64,000 bases of DNA from Arthrobacter sp. M2012083 (GCF_000281065.1 NZ_AKKK01000006.1:62001-126000), one strand, 5' to 3'. Numbered from the stretch's first letter, positions 52,350 through 62,155 are shown. The notes: generated from the sequence alone by a model not told the origin. Numbers and translations: made by a program.

Positions 52350-53530
52350 GATGTTCTCTCCAGGATGCTGCGCAACGTTGCACAGGCTTGCTCGATGTCG
52401 GCCGGTCTGAGGGTGGCGCGCGCCGTCAGGCGAAGGCGCGACACCCCGTCCGGGACGGACGGTGGACGGAAACACCCCACCAGGAGGCCTGCCTCACGTG
52501 CTGCCTTGCCGGCTGCAAGGGCAGCCTCGGCGGACGGCATGGGAATGGACTGGACCGCTCCGATGGAATGTTCGACGGCGGTGGCGAGCCTTCCCGGCGC
52601 AGCGTGCAGTCGGGTGGCCCGCAGTCCGGTAGCCAGTGCGGCTGCATTGCGATGGACAGCCGCGGCACGCCACGGCTCGGCCTTGATGACGCCAACGGCC
52701 GCGAGCGCGGCGGCTGCCGCAGGGGGAGCCAACGCGGTGTCGAAGACGAAGCTCCTGGCCCGGTTGACCAGGTGCTCCCTGAGCAACAGTGATCCAAGGA
52801 CAGCCCCGCCTTGGCTGCCGAGTGCCTTGGAAAGAGTGGCGGTGACGATGACGTTGGGATGGCCGGCCAACCTGGTTCCTGCGATGGCGCCGTGCCCGGC
52901 GTTGGATCCCGAGCCCGAGACGCCCAGGCTGTGGGCTTCGTCAACCAGCAGCATGGCGTCGTGTGCTTCCGCCAACTCCAGGAGTTCCGATAGCGGTCCC
53001 GCATCTCCGTCCACGCTAAAGACGGACTCTACTGCGATGAGCGCCCGTGGCTGGGTGCGGTTGGCCAGTTTGTCCGCCGCGTCCTGCACATTGTTGTGCC
53101 TGAAATTCTTCACTTCGGAGCGGCTCAGCCGGAAGCCATCGATCAGGGAGGCATGGCATTGTTCGTCGGCCACAATCAAGGCACCTGGACCGCCCAGGGC
53201 CGTGGTGACTCCAAGATTCGCGAGGTAACCGGAGGAAAAGACCAACGCGGCGTCCATTCCTGTCAGCCCAGCGAGTTCGTGCTCCAATTCCATGTGCAGC
53301 TCGGTGGTGCCGGCCACCAGCCTCGATGACGTAGCGCCCGTGCCCCACTTCGCAATGGCTTCCTGTGCGGCTGCGGCGAGCCTGGCATCCGTGGCCAGGC
53401 CGAGATAGTCGTTGCTGGCCAGATCGATCATCCGGTCCTTCACTCCCCGCACCAGGGGACTCCTCACCAAGCCCTTGCGCTCGCGGACCCGGGCTTGTTC
53501 CTCCAGCCACCGGGTCATTGTGCTGCTCAC
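52346..53530 (-). CDS. bioF: 8-amino-7-oxononanoate synthase
   Basis: GTG 53530 overlaps the bioA stop (GTGA) and has AAAGGG 7 nt upstream, giving 394 residues; ATG 53518 lacks an SD. The PLP enzyme shows LASNDYLGLA, VDEAHSLGVSG and the cofactor Lys in VTATLSKALGSQGG. It condenses pimeloyl-ACP or -CoA with alanine, the entry step of the biotin ring pathway. The operon-end P450 could supply its acyl substrate. Confidence 0.93.
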   Translation of the reverse strand: MSSTMTRWLEEQARVRERKGLVRSPLVRGVKDRMIDLASNDYLGLATDARLAAAAQEAIAKWGTGATSSRLVAGTTELHMELEHELAGLTGMDAALVFSSGYLANLGVTTALGGPGALIVADEQCHASLIDGFRLSRSEVKNFRHNNVQDAADKLANRTQPRALIAVESVFSVDGDAGPLSELLELAEAHDAMLLVDEAHSLGVSGSGSNAGHGAIAGTRLAGHPNVIVTATLSKALGSQGGAVLGSLLLREHLVNRARSFVFDTALAPPAAAAALAAVGVIKAEPWRAAAVHRNAAALATGLRATRLHAAPGRLATAVEHSIGAVQSIPMPSAEAALAAGKAAREAGLLVGCFRPPSVPDGVSRLRLTARATLRPADIEQACATLRSILERTS

Positions 53531-54849
53531 GCCGCCGCCCTTTGGTTGGACGTTTCTTCCACGGCGGCCACCATTGCGGTTGCCATCACGTCCACTTCGG
53601 TGGCGGAACTGATGTACGGCGGCATGGTGTAGACGAGGTTTCTGAAGGGGCGTACCCACACGCCATGTTCGACGACGGCACGTGTGACTGCCGCGACGTC
53701 CACGGCGTCCGTTAACTCAATGACCCCCACGGCACCGAAGGTGCGGACGTCAGCAACGGCGTCGAGCTTCAACGCAGGAGCCAGCCCCGCTGTGAGGCCG
53801 GCACCAACGCGCGCTACGTCCGCACGCCAGGCTCCCGTTGCCAGGATGCCCAGGCTTGCGTTGGCAGCAGCGCACGCCAAGGGGTTGGCCATGAAGGTGG
53901 GCCCGTGCAGTAGTGCCCCTGCCTCGCCTGCGGAAACCGCACGGGCAACCTCGCCCGTGCATAACGTCGCCGCGAGGGTGAGGTAGCCGCCAGTGAGCGC
54001 CTTGCCAACACACAGAATGTCAGGGACAACGCCGGCGTGCTGTGCGGCAAAGAGTTCACCGGTTCGCCCCAAGCCCGTGGCGATCTCGTCCAGGATCAGC
54101 AACAAGCCGTGGTGGTCCGCGATGTCGCGCAGGATCCGTACGCACTCGGCCGGATACATGAACATGCCGCCGGCACCTTGCAGCATGGGCTCCACAATGA
54201 TTGCTGCGAGTTCATTGGAATGCTGCCTGGCCAGCTTTTCCACTTCTGCCCGCCACTCTGCGATGCCTGCGGGGGCAGCTGCAGCCGCAGGTGGGCGCGG
54301 TGCAAACACGTTGCGCGCCAGCAGCCCGGGGAAGGACGAATGCATGCCGTCCACAGGATCGCACACACCCATGGCCGCGAACGTGTCCCCGTGGTAACCG
54401 CCCCGGATGGTCAGGAAACGCTGCCGTTTTGGTCGGCCGTTCGCCGTTTGGAATTGGACAGCCATTTTGAGGGCGACCTCCACGGAGATGGAACCGGAAT
54501 CCGCCAGGAACACGCGCTCCACGCGGCGGCCCGGTTCGGCCGGTGCCATGGACAGAAGGCTTTCCGCGAGCGCAACAGCGGGTGGATGCGTTAGCCCGCC
54601 GAACATCACGTGGCTGAAATTGCCCAGTTGGCGTTGGATGGCGGCGTCCATGACAGGGTGCCGGTAGCCGTGGATCACCGACCACCACGACGACATTGCA
54701 TCGAGCACCTCATGCGTCCGCCCCTGCTCGTCGCGCAGCCGCAGGGCCACGCCGTCGGCCGCTTCCACTTCCCACAGCGGCAATGTGCCGGAGGCAGGAG
54801 CGTACGGGTGCCACAGGGTAGCCCGGTCCCGCTCGATCAGCGAGCTCAT
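53527..54849 (-). CDS. bioA: Adenosylmethionine-8-amino-7-oxononanoate aminotransferase
   Basis: The 440-residue class-III aminotransferase begins with [25 protein letters not shown], a typical BioA start. [14 protein letters not shown] and [18 protein letters not shown] follow, and the PLP Lys lies in [16 protein letters not shown]. It converts 8-amino-7-oxononanoate to 7,8-diaminopelargonate with S-adenosylmethionine as amino donor. Start and stop overlap those of bsaP and bioF by 4 bp. Confidence 0.94.
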   Translation of the reverse strand: MSSLIERDRATLWHPYAPASGTLPLWEVEAADGVALRLRDEQGRTHEVLDAMSSWWSVIHGYRHPVMDAAIQRQLGNFSHVMFGGLTHPPAVALAESLLSMAPAEPGRRVERVFLADSGSISVEVALKMAVQFQTANGRPKRQRFLTIRGGYHGDTFAAMGVCDPVDGMHSSFPGLLARNVFAPRPPAAAAAPAGIAEWRAEVEKLARQHSNELAAIIVEPMLQGAGGMFMYPAECVRILRDIADHHGLLLILDEIATGLGRTGELFAAQHAGVVPDILCVGKALTGGYLTLAATLCTGEVARAVSAGEAGALLHGPTFMANPLACAAANASLGILATGAWRADVARVGAGLTAGLAPALKLDAVADVRTFGAVGVIELTDAVDVAAVTRAVVEHGVWVRPFRNLVYTMPPYISSATEVDVMATAMVAAVEETSNQRAAA

Positions 54850-55061
54850 GACGCCAACCTTCCGTGCCGGGAACAGTCAGCGGTCCACCCCAGAGGCGTG
54901 ACCTGCACTTTCATGCGGCGGCGGCACTGCGGGCAAAAGCGAGGCGGCTCCATCGCCAAACGCTGACGGCAGCTATGGTGGGCGTCCGACGTCGGGATGT
55001 CACGGCCGTCACCGTCACCGCCGCAGTGCCCGCAAAACTGCTGTGAGACTGCGGTGGTCAC
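54846..55061 (-). CDS. bsaP: Biotin synthase auxiliary protein (BsaP-like)
   Basis: The 71-residue, cysteine-rich protein sits between bioB and bioA and overlaps both by 4 bp. Cysteines at 10, 13, 31, 43, 46 and 63 ([34 protein letters not shown]) match the pattern of the small protein encoded beside bioB in mycobacteria. That protein is reported to be needed for biotin synthase activity. Its likely job is to help BioB keep or rebuild an iron-sulfur cluster during sulfur insertion. Confidence 0.85.
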   Translation of the reverse strand: MTTAVSQQFCGHCGGDGDGRDIPTSDAHHSCRQRLAMEPPRFCPQCRRRMKVQVTPLGWTADCSRHGRLAS

Positions 55062-56092
55062 AGCGACTTCTGGAATTCCTTGATGGGCATGTTGAGCTCC
55101 ACCAGGAGGTTGAGGTCGGCGTTTGCCGGCCGGCCAAGAGTGGTGAGGTAGTTGCCCACAATGACGGCGTTGATGCCACCGAGCAGGCCCTCGCGGGTGC
55201 CGAGGTCGCCGAGGGTCAGTTCACGCCCGCCGGCATAACGCAGTACCGTGCGCGGCATGGCGAGCCGGAATGCGGCGATGGCACGGAGGGCGTCTTTGCC
55301 GTCCATGATGCCTTGGTTCTCCAGCGGTGTGCCGGGGCGGGGGTTGAGGAAGTTAAGGGGGACTTCGTGGGGTTCGAGGGCAGCGAGTTGGGCTGCAAGT
55401 TCAGCCCGCTGCGCCACAGATTCGCCCATTCCGATCAGCGCACCGCAGCACAGTTCCATCCCGGCAGCCTTCACCATGGCGCAGGTTTCCAGGCGTTCCT
55501 CGTAGCTGTGAGTTGTCACGACGTCAGGGAAGAAGCTGCGGGCCGTTTCAAGGTTGTGGTTGTAGCGGTGGACACCCCACTCGGCCAACTGGTCCACTTG
55601 GCGTTGCGTGAGCATGCCCAGGGAGCAAGCGATGTTGATGTCCACTTCCTCCCTGATGCGGTCGATCGCGAACTTGATCTGATTCATGAGCTTGATGTCG
55701 GGGCCGCGGACTGCGGCGACGATGCAGAACTCGGTGGCACCCGTTGCCGCGGTTTCCTTCGCGGCCTTGACCAACTCCGGGATATCCAGCCACACACCGC
55801 GGACGGGGGAGTCGAACAAGCCGGATTGGCTACAGAAATGGCAGTCCTCGGGGCAGCCGCCGGTTTTGATGGAGATGATCCCTTCCACTTCCACGTCCTC
55901 GCCGCAGTGCTTGAGGCGAACCTCATGGGCGAGTTGCAGGGCCGCGGGGATGGCCTCGTCCGGCAGCTCGAGGATTTCCTTGAGTTGAGACTCGTTCAGG
56001 CCTTCGCCGCGTTCGAGGACCTGCTCGCGTGCGGTGTCCAGGATGGCGTAGGGGCCGGTTTCATGGGCTTGTTCGGTTGCTTGGGTGGTCAT
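55058..56092 (-). CDS. bioB: Biotin synthase
   Basis: The 344-residue radical SAM enzyme has the cluster motif CPEDCHFC (Cys80, 84, 87) and the [12 protein letters not shown] segment. [24 protein letters not shown] and [13 protein letters not shown] follow, as in BioB. It inserts sulfur into dethiobiotin using SAM and an auxiliary Fe-S cluster. AAGGA lies only 1 nt before ATG 56092, which is unusually close, but no better start is visible. It is the first gene of the biotin operon and is divergent from an NCS1 permease. Confidence 0.93.
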   Translation of the reverse strand: MTTQATEQAHETGPYAILDTAREQVLERGEGLNESQLKEILELPDEAIPAALQLAHEVRLKHCGEDVEVEGIISIKTGGCPEDCHFCSQSGLFDSPVRGVWLDIPELVKAAKETAATGATEFCIVAAVRGPDIKLMNQIKFAIDRIREEVDINIACSLGMLTQRQVDQLAEWGVHRYNHNLETARSFFPDVVTTHSYEERLETCAMVKAAGMELCCGALIGMGESVAQRAELAAQLAALEPHEVPLNFLNPRPGTPLENQGIMDGKDALRAIAAFRLAMPRTVLRYAGGRELTLGDLGTREGLLGGINAVIVGNYLTTLGRPANADLNLLVELNMPIKEFQKSL

Positions 56093-56194
56093 GTCCTTGA
56101 CGGTATCCGTGCTGGTACACGGCGATTTTGTGGAGTGCGTACAAACCCTGGTGCTTGATTTTGGTGGTGGGTGCGCGGGGCGGCTGATGCAGAA

Positions 56195-56210
56195 GTTACA
56201 GCTGTGAAAC
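56195..56210. promoter_or_regulatory. Palindromic element in the bioB/permease divergent gap
   Basis: GTTACAGCTGTGAAAC contains a perfect ACAGCTGT core with imperfect flanks and lies 102 bp before bioB and 76 bp before the permease. It does not match the TGAAC-N3-GTTAC site described for BioQ. It could be an operator for either gene; support is positional only. Confidence 0.3.
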
Positions 56211-56245
56211 ATGGACGTGACTGAATTGACGCGCTGCGTGACTAG

Positions 56246-56273
56246 CGTCGGGGGCGAGGCAAAGTCCCCGACG
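56246..56273 (+). promoter_or_regulatory. Leader hairpin before the NCS1 permease
   Basis: CGTCGGGG and CCCCGACG pair around a 12-nt loop (GCGAGGCAAAGT), ending 13 nt before the ATG. A stem so near the start could control translation initiation. I do not recognise a known riboswitch class. Confidence 0.4.
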
Positions 56274-56286
56274 AAAGCGACCACGC

Positions 56287-58014
56287 ATGAGCGACGATAA
56301 GACGAGTACCGCAACACTGGAGCCGACGACGGCGGCCGGAACCGCCGTCGGAACCGGTACTTCAGGTGCCCCGACGGCAGGCAACGCCGACGCGATGAGT
56401 GCCGCGAAGGAGAGCCTGGAGGACTACACACTCCGGTTCGCCCCGCGCTCCTACCGGAAGTGGAGTGCCGGGGTGGTGGCGACGAGTGCACTGGGTGGCA
56501 TCGCGTACTTGGCCGACTTCTCCATCGGCGCGAATATCGGCATTGCTTACGGAACCGTGAACGCGATCTTCGGCATCATCGTGGCCGCTGTCGTCATCTT
56601 CGCCACGGGTTTTCCGCTGGCCTACTATGCCGCGCGGTACAACATCGATCTGGACCTGATCACCCGCGGCTCAGGATTCGGTTACTACGGCTCGGTGGTC
56701 ACCAACATTATCTTCGCCACCTTCACGTTCATCTTCTTCGCCCTCGAAGGCTCCATCATGGCCCAGGGCCTGCAGTTGGGTCTGGGCATCCCGCAGTGGA
56801 TCGGCTATGCGGTGTCCACCATCATCATCATTCCGCTGGTGATTTACGGGATGAAGACCTTGGCTACCTTGCAGGTGTGGACAACGCCCCTGTGGCTGCT
56901 GCTCATGGTGGTTCCGGTGGGCTACCTGCTCCTGTCCCACCCCGAGAGTATTGATGCCTTCTTCGCTTTCACTGGTGCTTCCGGCGAGGGCAGCCCCAAC
57001 CTGGCTTCGGTGATGCTGGCCGCGGGTGTCTGCTTGTCCCTGATGGCGCAGATCGCTGAGCAAATCGACTACCTTCGCTTCATGCCGCCAAAGACCGCCG
57101 AAAACAAGGGTGCATGGTGGCGAGCCGTGATCCTCGCCGGGCCGGGCTGGGTCATCTTCGGTGCCATCAAGCAGATCATTGGCTTGTTCATCGCGATTTA
57201 CCTCATCGCCAAGCTTGACCCCGCGGCAGCTTCTACCGCGAATGAGCCTGTCCACCAGTTCCTGGGTGTTTACGAAGAAATGATGCCGGCCTGGCTCGCC
57301 ATGACCTTGGCCGTGGTGCTGGTGGTCATTTCGCAGATCAAGATCAACGTCACCAACGCCTACTCCGGCTCGTTGGCTTGGACCAATTCCTTCACGCGCA
57401 TCACCAAGACCTACCCGGGCCGCATGGTGTTCGTGGTGGTCAACCTGGTCATCGCGCTGATCCTGATGGAGTCGAACATGTTCGAGTTCCTCAACACGAT
57501 CCTGGGTTTCTACGCCAACTGCGCCATGGCCTGGGTTGTCACGGTGGCCTCCGATATCGCCATCAACAAGTACTTGCTGAAGATCTCGCCCAAGGTTCCC
57601 GAGTTCCGCCGCGGGATGCTCTACGCGGTGAATCCCGTGGGGTTCGTGTCCATGCTCGTCTCCGCGGGGGTTTCCATCGCAGTGTTCTTCGGGGCGTTCG
57701 GTGCAGCTGTTCAGCCGTTCTCGCCCATCTTCGCCGTTGGCTTGGCCGTGGTGCTGCCGCCGGTGCTGGCTTTGCTGACCAAAGGCCGCTACTACCTGCG
57801 CAGGACCGACGACGGAATCGACCTCCCCATGTTCGACGCCGACGGAAACCCCAGCGATGCCAAGCTGCTCTGCCACGTCACCGGGCTTGAGTTCGAACGT
57901 CCGGACATGCTCCGTTCGGCCCAGGACGGACCTGACGGCGAACCCCAGTACATCTCATCCCTCGCCCTGTCCACGGATAAGTCGGGCGAGCTGGTGCTGC
58001 CGGCGCAAAAGTAG
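56287..58014 (+). CDS. NCS1-family (cytosine/purine/hydantoin-type) permease
   Basis: The 575-residue protein has a disordered Thr/Ala/Gly head of about 45 residues and about 12 helices. [29 protein letters not shown] opens the membrane part; [22 protein letters not shown] and [17 protein letters not shown] are NCS1 landmarks. The C-terminal 80 residues form a soluble tail with [17 protein letters not shown]1 carriers import nucleobases, hydantoins or related rings with H+ or Na+. Being divergent from bioB it could bring in a biotin-related ring compound, but a nucleobase is equally possible. Confidence 0.82.
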   Translation: MSDDKTSTATLEPTTAAGTAVGTGTSGAPTAGNADAMSAAKESLEDYTLRFAPRSYRKWSAGVVATSALGGIAYLADFSIGANIGIAYGTVNAIFGIIVAAVVIFATGFPLAYYAARYNIDLDLITRGSGFGYYGSVVTNIIFATFTFIFFALEGSIMAQGLQLGLGIPQWIGYAVSTIIIIPLVIYGMKTLATLQVWTTPLWLLLMVVPVGYLLLSHPESIDAFFAFTGASGEGSPNLASVMLAAGVCLSLMAQIAEQIDYLRFMPPKTAENKGAWWRAVILAGPGWVIFGAIKQIIGLFIAIYLIAKLDPAAASTANEPVHQFLGVYEEMMPAWLAMTLAVVLVVISQIKINVTNAYSGSLAWTNSFTRITKTYPGRMVFVVVNLVIALILMESNMFEFLNTILGFYANCAMAWVVTVASDIAINKYLLKISPKVPEFRRGMLYAVNPVGFVSMLVSAGVSIAVFFGAFGAAVQPFSPIFAVGLAVVLPPVLALLTKGRYYLRRTDDGIDLPMFDADGNPSDAKLLCHVTGLEFERPDMLRSAQDGPDGEPQYISSLALSTDKSGELVLPAQK

Positions 58015-58022
58015 CCATCCGG

Positions 58023-58089
58023 ACCCGACTAAGTGGCAGATCAGGCCGTGATGAGAGCTGAGAACGGCCTTACTGCCACTTAGTTGGGT
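58023..58089. repeat. Long inverted repeat (nested hairpin)
   Basis: Arms ACCCGACTAAGTGGCAG (58023-58039) and CTGCCACTTAGTTGGGT (58073-58089) match in 16 of 17 positions. A second inner stem GGCCGT/ACGGCC (58044-58049, 58064-58069) sits inside. There is no T-run, so it is not a classical terminator; the form is that of a REP/MITE-like palindromic element or a processed RNA hairpin between convergent genes. Confidence 0.75.
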
Positions 58090-58127
58090 GCACGAGCTGC
58101 GCTCGTTCCGTGTTTCTTGCTGCGGGC

Positions 58128-58313
58128 TTACTTGTCGAAGGCGTCCTTGGCGGTGTCTTTCACATTCTCGCCGGCTTGCTTGGTCTTGGCAGCCGCTTGG
58201 TCAGCGACTCCTTCGGCCTGCAGTTTCTCGTTATTGGTGGCGTCACCCAAGGCTTCCTTCGCCTTGCCGGTGACTTCCTGTGCCTTGTTGCTGATCTTGT
58301 CTCCGAGTCCCAT
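58128..58313 (-). CDS. CsbD-family stress protein
   Basis: ATG 58313 has AGGAGG 4 nt upstream and gives 61 residues. The helical, lysine-rich sequence GLGDKISNKAQEVTGKAKEALGDATNNEKLQAEG is the CsbD motif, continued by KTKQAGENVKDTAKDAFDK. CsbD-like proteins are abundant under general or osmotic stress and of unclear biochemical role. It is beside a GSP39-like dehydrogenase. Confidence 0.88.
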   Translation of the reverse strand: MGLGDKISNKAQEVTGKAKEALGDATNNEKLQAEGVADQAAAKTKQAGENVKDTAKDAFDK

Positions 58314-58421
58314 GGGCCCTCCTTCGATGTAATCCAACACTGACGATTGCTACGCTAACGAGCGATTCTGGGTACTTCCTGAACGCGCCCCAGGGATGAT
58401 AAGCATGCTTACACTGAGACC

Positions 58422-59402
58422 ATGGCTGAGGAGACCCGCAACGAAGACACGGAGCAGACGGACCTTGACGAGGACATCGCCATGGCATTGGTGAACCACG
58501 TCATCAACACCCCGGACGACTCCGGGGAAACGGATCCACGGACCAAGTATCCGTCCGAAAAATTCGAGCCGCAGACCCAGGATTATCCAGGGTGGACCGA
58601 GGCCATGAATCCACGGCCCGATCATGGCGAGCAAAGCTACGTGGGACATCACCGCATGATGGGCATGCGGACGTTGATCACCGGGGGTGACAGCGGGATA
58701 GGCAGGGCGGTAGCCATTGCCTACGCCCGTGAAGGCGCGGATGTCGCCTTCACGTACCTGCCTGAAGAAGAACAGGACGCCGAGCAAACCGTCCAGCTCA
58801 TCGAGGATGCTGGCAGCAGGGCCTTGGCCTTGCCCGGCGACCTGCAGGACGAAGAATTTTGCCAGGAAGTCATTGCCCAGACTGTGGCTGAATTCGATGG
58901 GCTCAACGTGCTGGTGAACAACGCGGGCTTCCAAATGGCCACGAGCGAGGGCATCGAGGACCTCACCAGTGAACAGTTTGATCGGACCTTCAAGACCAAC
59001 GTCTATGCACTTTTTTGGCTCACCAAGGCCGCCCTGCCCCACATGAAGCCTGGGGCCGCGATTATCAATACTTCTTCGATTCAGGGCTACCACCCAAGTC
59101 CGTCCCTGATCGACTACGCAGCCACCAAGGCAGCGATCAACAGCATGACTTTCTCGCTGGCAGAGTCGCTCGGGCCTAAAGGCATCCGGGTCAATGCCGT
59201 GGCTCCGGGTCCCGTGTGGACACCCTTGCAACCACCCACCCAGCCGGCGGAAAAGATCGAAAGGTTCGGCCAGGACACCCCGCTGGGTAGGGCGGGGCAG
59301 CCTGCCGAACTGGCCGCCACCTACGTTCTTTTGGCAACGGAGGAATCCAGCTACATATCCGGATCAGTCATCGGTGTGACCGGCGGAAAGCACCTGGCAT
59401 AG
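58422..59402 (+). CDS. SDR-family dehydrogenase, general stress protein 39-like
   Basis: The 326-residue protein begins with a charged head of about 75 residues ending in PRPDHGEQSY, typical of the GSP39/YhdF/YdaD group. The SDR domain has ITGGDSGIGRAVAIA, VNNAGFQ, a Ser in INTSSIQGY and the catalytic YAATK. VTGG in the tail is standard. The group reduces sugars or aldehydes with NAD(P)H under stress. It is 109 bp from the divergent csbD-like gene. Confidence 0.87.
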   Translation: MAEETRNEDTEQTDLDEDIAMALVNHVINTPDDSGETDPRTKYPSEKFEPQTQDYPGWTEAMNPRPDHGEQSYVGHHRMMGMRTLITGGDSGIGRAVAIAYAREGADVAFTYLPEEEQDAEQTVQLIEDAGSRALALPGDLQDEEFCQEVIAQTVAEFDGLNVLVNNAGFQMATSEGIEDLTSEQFDRTFKTNVYALFWLTKAALPHMKPGAAIINTSSIQGYHPSPSLIDYAATKAAINSMTFSLAESLGPKGIRVNAVAPGPVWTPLQPPTQPAEKIERFGQDTPLGRAGQPAELAATYVLLATEESSYISGSVIGVTGGKHLA

Positions 59403-59428
59403 GCTGCGGGTTGAGCGGCAGGCCATGA

Positions 59429-60604
59429 TCAGGGCTTGAGCACCACTTTGATGCAGCCGTCCTGCTTCTTCTGGAATTTTTCGTAGAGGGCGGGGGCCTC
59501 ATCCAGGCCTCCCGTGTGGGTGACCAGATGCATGACCCCCAGCGGATCGGCGTCGTCCTCTACCAGGGGAAGCAGATCGTCAATCCAGCTGCGAACATTG
59601 CATTGGCCCATCCGAAGCTGGATCTGCTTGTCGAACATGGTCATGAGCGGCATGGGATCGGCTTGGCCGCCGTAAACGCCGCTCAAGGAAACCGTCCCGC
59701 CGCGCCGCACCAGGTCCACGGCTGTGTGCAGCGCCGCAAGCCGGTCGACGCTCATGGTTTCCATGGCCACCTGTGCAGGTTTGTCCGGCAACAACGAGAC
59801 GGCCCGGTGAAGGAAGGATGCCACGGGGGATCCGTGAGCTTCCATGCCCACAGCGTCCACCACGGAGTCGGGGCCGCGTCCGAGTGTCTGCTCGCGGATT
59901 TGGGAGGCGACGTCGGAACTGTAGTCCATGGTTTCTGCGCCATGTGTCTCGGCCATCGCGCGGCGTTCGGGGACAGGGTCCACCCCAATCACCCGGAAGC
60001 CTTTGTGGATGCCTATCCGGGCAGCGAACTGGCCCACCGGGCCCAGCCCGAGCACGGCAAGGGTGCCACCGTCCGGGACATTCGCGTAGTCCACAGCCTG
60101 CCATGCTGTGGGCAGTATGTCCGAGAGGAACAAGTAGCGCTCGTCCGGCGCGTCCGAGTCGATTTTGACGGGTCCGTAATCCGCGAAGGGAACACGCAGG
60201 TATTGTGCTTGCCCACCGGGGACGGAGCCGTACAGTTCCGAATAGCCGAAAAGTGCCGCCCCTGATCCTTTTGCCGTCACTTGTGTGGTTTCGCATTGCG
60301 ATTGAAGGCCTTGGTTGCACATGTAGCAATGACCGCAGGAGATGTTGAACGGCACCACCACGCGGTCGCCTTTCTTGAGCCGGTGGACCCCGGAACCTAC
60401 TTCTTCCACGATTCCCATGGGCTCGTGCCCGATGACATCGCCCTTGTGCATGTAAGGTCCCAGCACTTCGTAAAGATGAAGGTCTGAGCCGCAAATGGCT
60501 GTGGACGTGATCCGGACAATTGCGTCCGTGGGTTCCTGGATGGAGGGATCGGGTACGTCTTCGACGCTGACTGAGCGCCGGCCTTGCCATGTCACTGCTT
60601 TCAC
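59429..60604 (-). CDS. Zinc-dependent alcohol/formaldehyde dehydrogenase-like protein
   Basis: The 391-residue MDR protein has catalytic zinc ligands in CGSDLHLYE and GHEPMGIVEEVG, and a structural zinc loop CGHCYMCNQGLQSQC. The cofactor site is VLGLGPVGQFAARIG. The long insert after the zinc loop (VTAKGSGAALFGYSELYGSVPGGQAQYLRVP) is typical of glutathione-independent formaldehyde dehydrogenase-like enzymes. It oxidises an alcohol or aldehyde with NAD+. It ends 27 bp from the convergent stress SDR. Confidence 0.86.
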   Translation of the reverse strand: MKAVTWQGRRSVSVEDVPDPSIQEPTDAIVRITSTAICGSDLHLYEVLGPYMHKGDVIGHEPMGIVEEVGSGVHRLKKGDRVVVPFNISCGHCYMCNQGLQSQCETTQVTAKGSGAALFGYSELYGSVPGGQAQYLRVPFADYGPVKIDSDAPDERYLFLSDILPTAWQAVDYANVPDGGTLAVLGLGPVGQFAARIGIHKGFRVIGVDPVPERRAMAETHGAETMDYSSDVASQIREQTLGRGPDSVVDAVGMEAHGSPVASFLHRAVSLLPDKPAQVAMETMSVDRLAALHTAVDLVRRGGTVSLSGVYGGQADPMPLMTMFDKQIQLRMGQCNVRSWIDDLLPLVEDDADPLGVMHLVTHTGGLDEAPALYEKFQKKQDGCIKVVLKP

Positions 60605-60735
60605 GATTGATCTCCCTGCGTTTCGGCTGGGTGCGTCCCTCGCTTCTGGAGACCCTCCCAGCGAAGCAGAGAATGGTAGAGGTGCACAAGGCTGCCAGCC
60701 TCGACACTGCCAGGGGGCAGGCTTAGATTGAGGCT

Positions 60736-60939
60736 ATGAGCGAAGAACCGAGCGAAGCTGAACAGACGCCCTCCAAAGCCTCGGAACGCGAGGTGCCTGC
60801 CGCCGTCGGGAATGACAACGATGCCTCGGGTACGGGTGACTTCACCACCGAGCTGGACCCAGCCTTCATCCCTGACGAAAGCGGCGAGACGCCGGAAGAA
60901 AAGCGCGCCAGGGAGCATCCGGAAGCCACCGGGAGTTAA
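60736..60939 (+). CDS. Small acidic hypothetical protein
   Basis: The 67-residue protein is rich in Glu, Ser, Pro and Ala (MSEEPSEAEQTPSKASER, DESGETPEEKRARE) and lacks hydrophobic segments, so it is likely disordered. The SD is weak (TTGAGG 8 nt upstream). No family is recognised. It is divergent from the alcohol dehydrogenase and may be a stress-linked small protein, by place only. Confidence 0.5.
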   Translation: MSEEPSEAEQTPSKASEREVPAAVGNDNDASGTGDFTTELDPAFIPDESGETPEEKRAREHPEATGS

Positions 60940-61091
60940 TACCTGTGGCTCACCTTAAGTCACGTCCGACGGCGCCGCGCCAGTAGCGTGCGGCGGTCAC
61001 CTGCCCTCCACTTTAGTAAGTAGCCTGATTATTAGTGTTAAGATGGTTGGAGGGAGAGTTTTCGGGCAGAGCTGACCGAGGAGTGATCGCA

Positions 61092-61523
61092 TTGTCCATC
61101 ATGAAGAACCCGCTGGTTCCCGGAGACGCGTCGCGTCTGCAAGCGGAAGCGCTGAGCTGCACCAAGTGCCGGTCCAGTGATCGCCTGAACTTGGAAACCA
61201 TCGAATCCATCGAGCCGCACGCGGGCGAATTGATGGTCTGGGTTTCGTACACTTGCTTGGCCTGCGACGCTTCATATGCCCACAGGGCGGCGTTCCGTGA
61301 TGTTGCCGCGGTTCTCAATCGCAACGGAAGCGTGTCCGGTTTGCTCCAGTTCGGCGGGGTGTACCTTCACTGCGGCGAGCCCATGGCCTTCGCCCAATCG
61401 TCGGCGCGGAGCGTCTACGCCCCCATGACAACCGAGGACGTGGATGATGGCTTGCTGGATGTCTACCTGAAGACCCGCGTTATCCAATGCCGGTGTGGCT
61501 TCAGGATGGAGCTGCCCGCCTGA
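61092..61523 (+). CDS. Cysteine-rich hypothetical protein (zinc-ribbon-like)
   Basis: TTG 61092 has GAGGAG about 9 nt upstream; ATG 61101 is an in-frame alternative. The 143-residue protein carries four paired or near-paired cysteine sites: CTKC, CLAC, HCGE and QCRC. They are spread as in a two-part zinc ribbon, with LQAEALSCTKCRSS at the start and YLKTRVIQCRCGF at the end. No domain is recognised; metal binding is inferred from the cysteines. Confidence 0.65.
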   Translation: MSIMKNPLVPGDASRLQAEALSCTKCRSSDRLNLETIESIEPHAGELMVWVSYTCLACDASYAHRAAFRDVAAVLNRNGSVSGLLQFGGVYLHCGEPMAFAQSSARSVYAPMTTEDVDDGLLDVYLKTRVIQCRCGFRMELPA

Positions 61524-61633
61524 GGGCCTGGAATCGTTTCGAGGTGGCCCTATCGGGGTACACCTGAGGTACCAACCACAGCGTGGGCCACGAGCGGCGC
61601 CCACAGAAGCCGCTCACCAGGGAGGTAATCCAC

Positions 61634-62128
61634 ATGGATACAGGACAACTGGTACTTATTATCGTGCTGGCCGTCATCGTCATTGCCGCTGTGATTGTGG
61701 CAGTTGTTGTTGGGCGCCGCAAAAAGGCCGAGGTCAACCGCCACCGAGCCGAGGAGCTGCGTGAGAAGGCGGCCGAGGAAGCCATCGGTGCACACCAAGC
61801 GAAAGCTGAATCAGCACGGGCGGAGGCCGATGCGCTGCAGGCCGAAGTTGAGGCGAATCGACTCCGTAAGGACGCCGAACGCCACGCCGAGAAGGCCAAC
61901 GAAGCCCACGGGCGCGTCGAGGAACACCTTCGCCATGCCGACAAACTTGACCCGAACGCCAATCCGGACCGGTCAAACGCCTCAGGCCGCGACCGTCCGG
62001 CCGGCACTTCCCGTACCGACGAACAGGACGTGGACCGCGATCGCTCCCATGTTGCCGAGGGAGAGCGTCTCACCCGGGACCGCAGCGGGCGCGAGGGCTC
62101 AACACGCGATGGTGATAGGAACCTATAG
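61634..62128 (+). CDS. Single-pass membrane protein with coiled coil
   Basis: GGGAGG lies 8 nt before ATG 61634, giving 164 residues. One strongly hydrophobic N-terminal segment (LVLIIVLAVIVIAAVIVAVVVG) is followed by RRKK and a long Ala/Glu-rich coiled coil (residues about 30-100). An Arg/Asp-rich tail is probably disordered. The protein would face the cytosol with its coiled coil. No function is known to me. Confidence 0.7.
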   Translation: MDTGQLVLIIVLAVIVIAAVIVAVVVGRRKKAEVNRHRAEELREKAAEEAIGAHQAKAESARAEADALQAEVEANRLRKDAERHAEKANEAHGRVEEHLRHADKLDPNANPDRSNASGRDRPAGTSRTDEQDVDRDRSHVAEGERLTRDRSGREGSTRDGDRNL

Positions 62129-62155
62129 TTTCAACGGAGAAGCGGAGGCAGGGAA

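Noticed and set aside
55043..56158. Plus-strand 371-residue frame opposite bioB
   Set aside because: Shadow of bioB, whose radical SAM cysteines and operon context are clear.
56195..56210. BioQ or BirA operator in front of bioB
   Set aside because: The palindrome does not match the TGAAC-N3-GTTAC BioQ site and no BirA-type site was recognised, so it was kept only as a generic element.
56671..57876. Minus-strand 401-residue frame opposite the NCS1 permease
   Set aside because: His/Gln/Asp-rich shadow of transmembrane codons; no start context.
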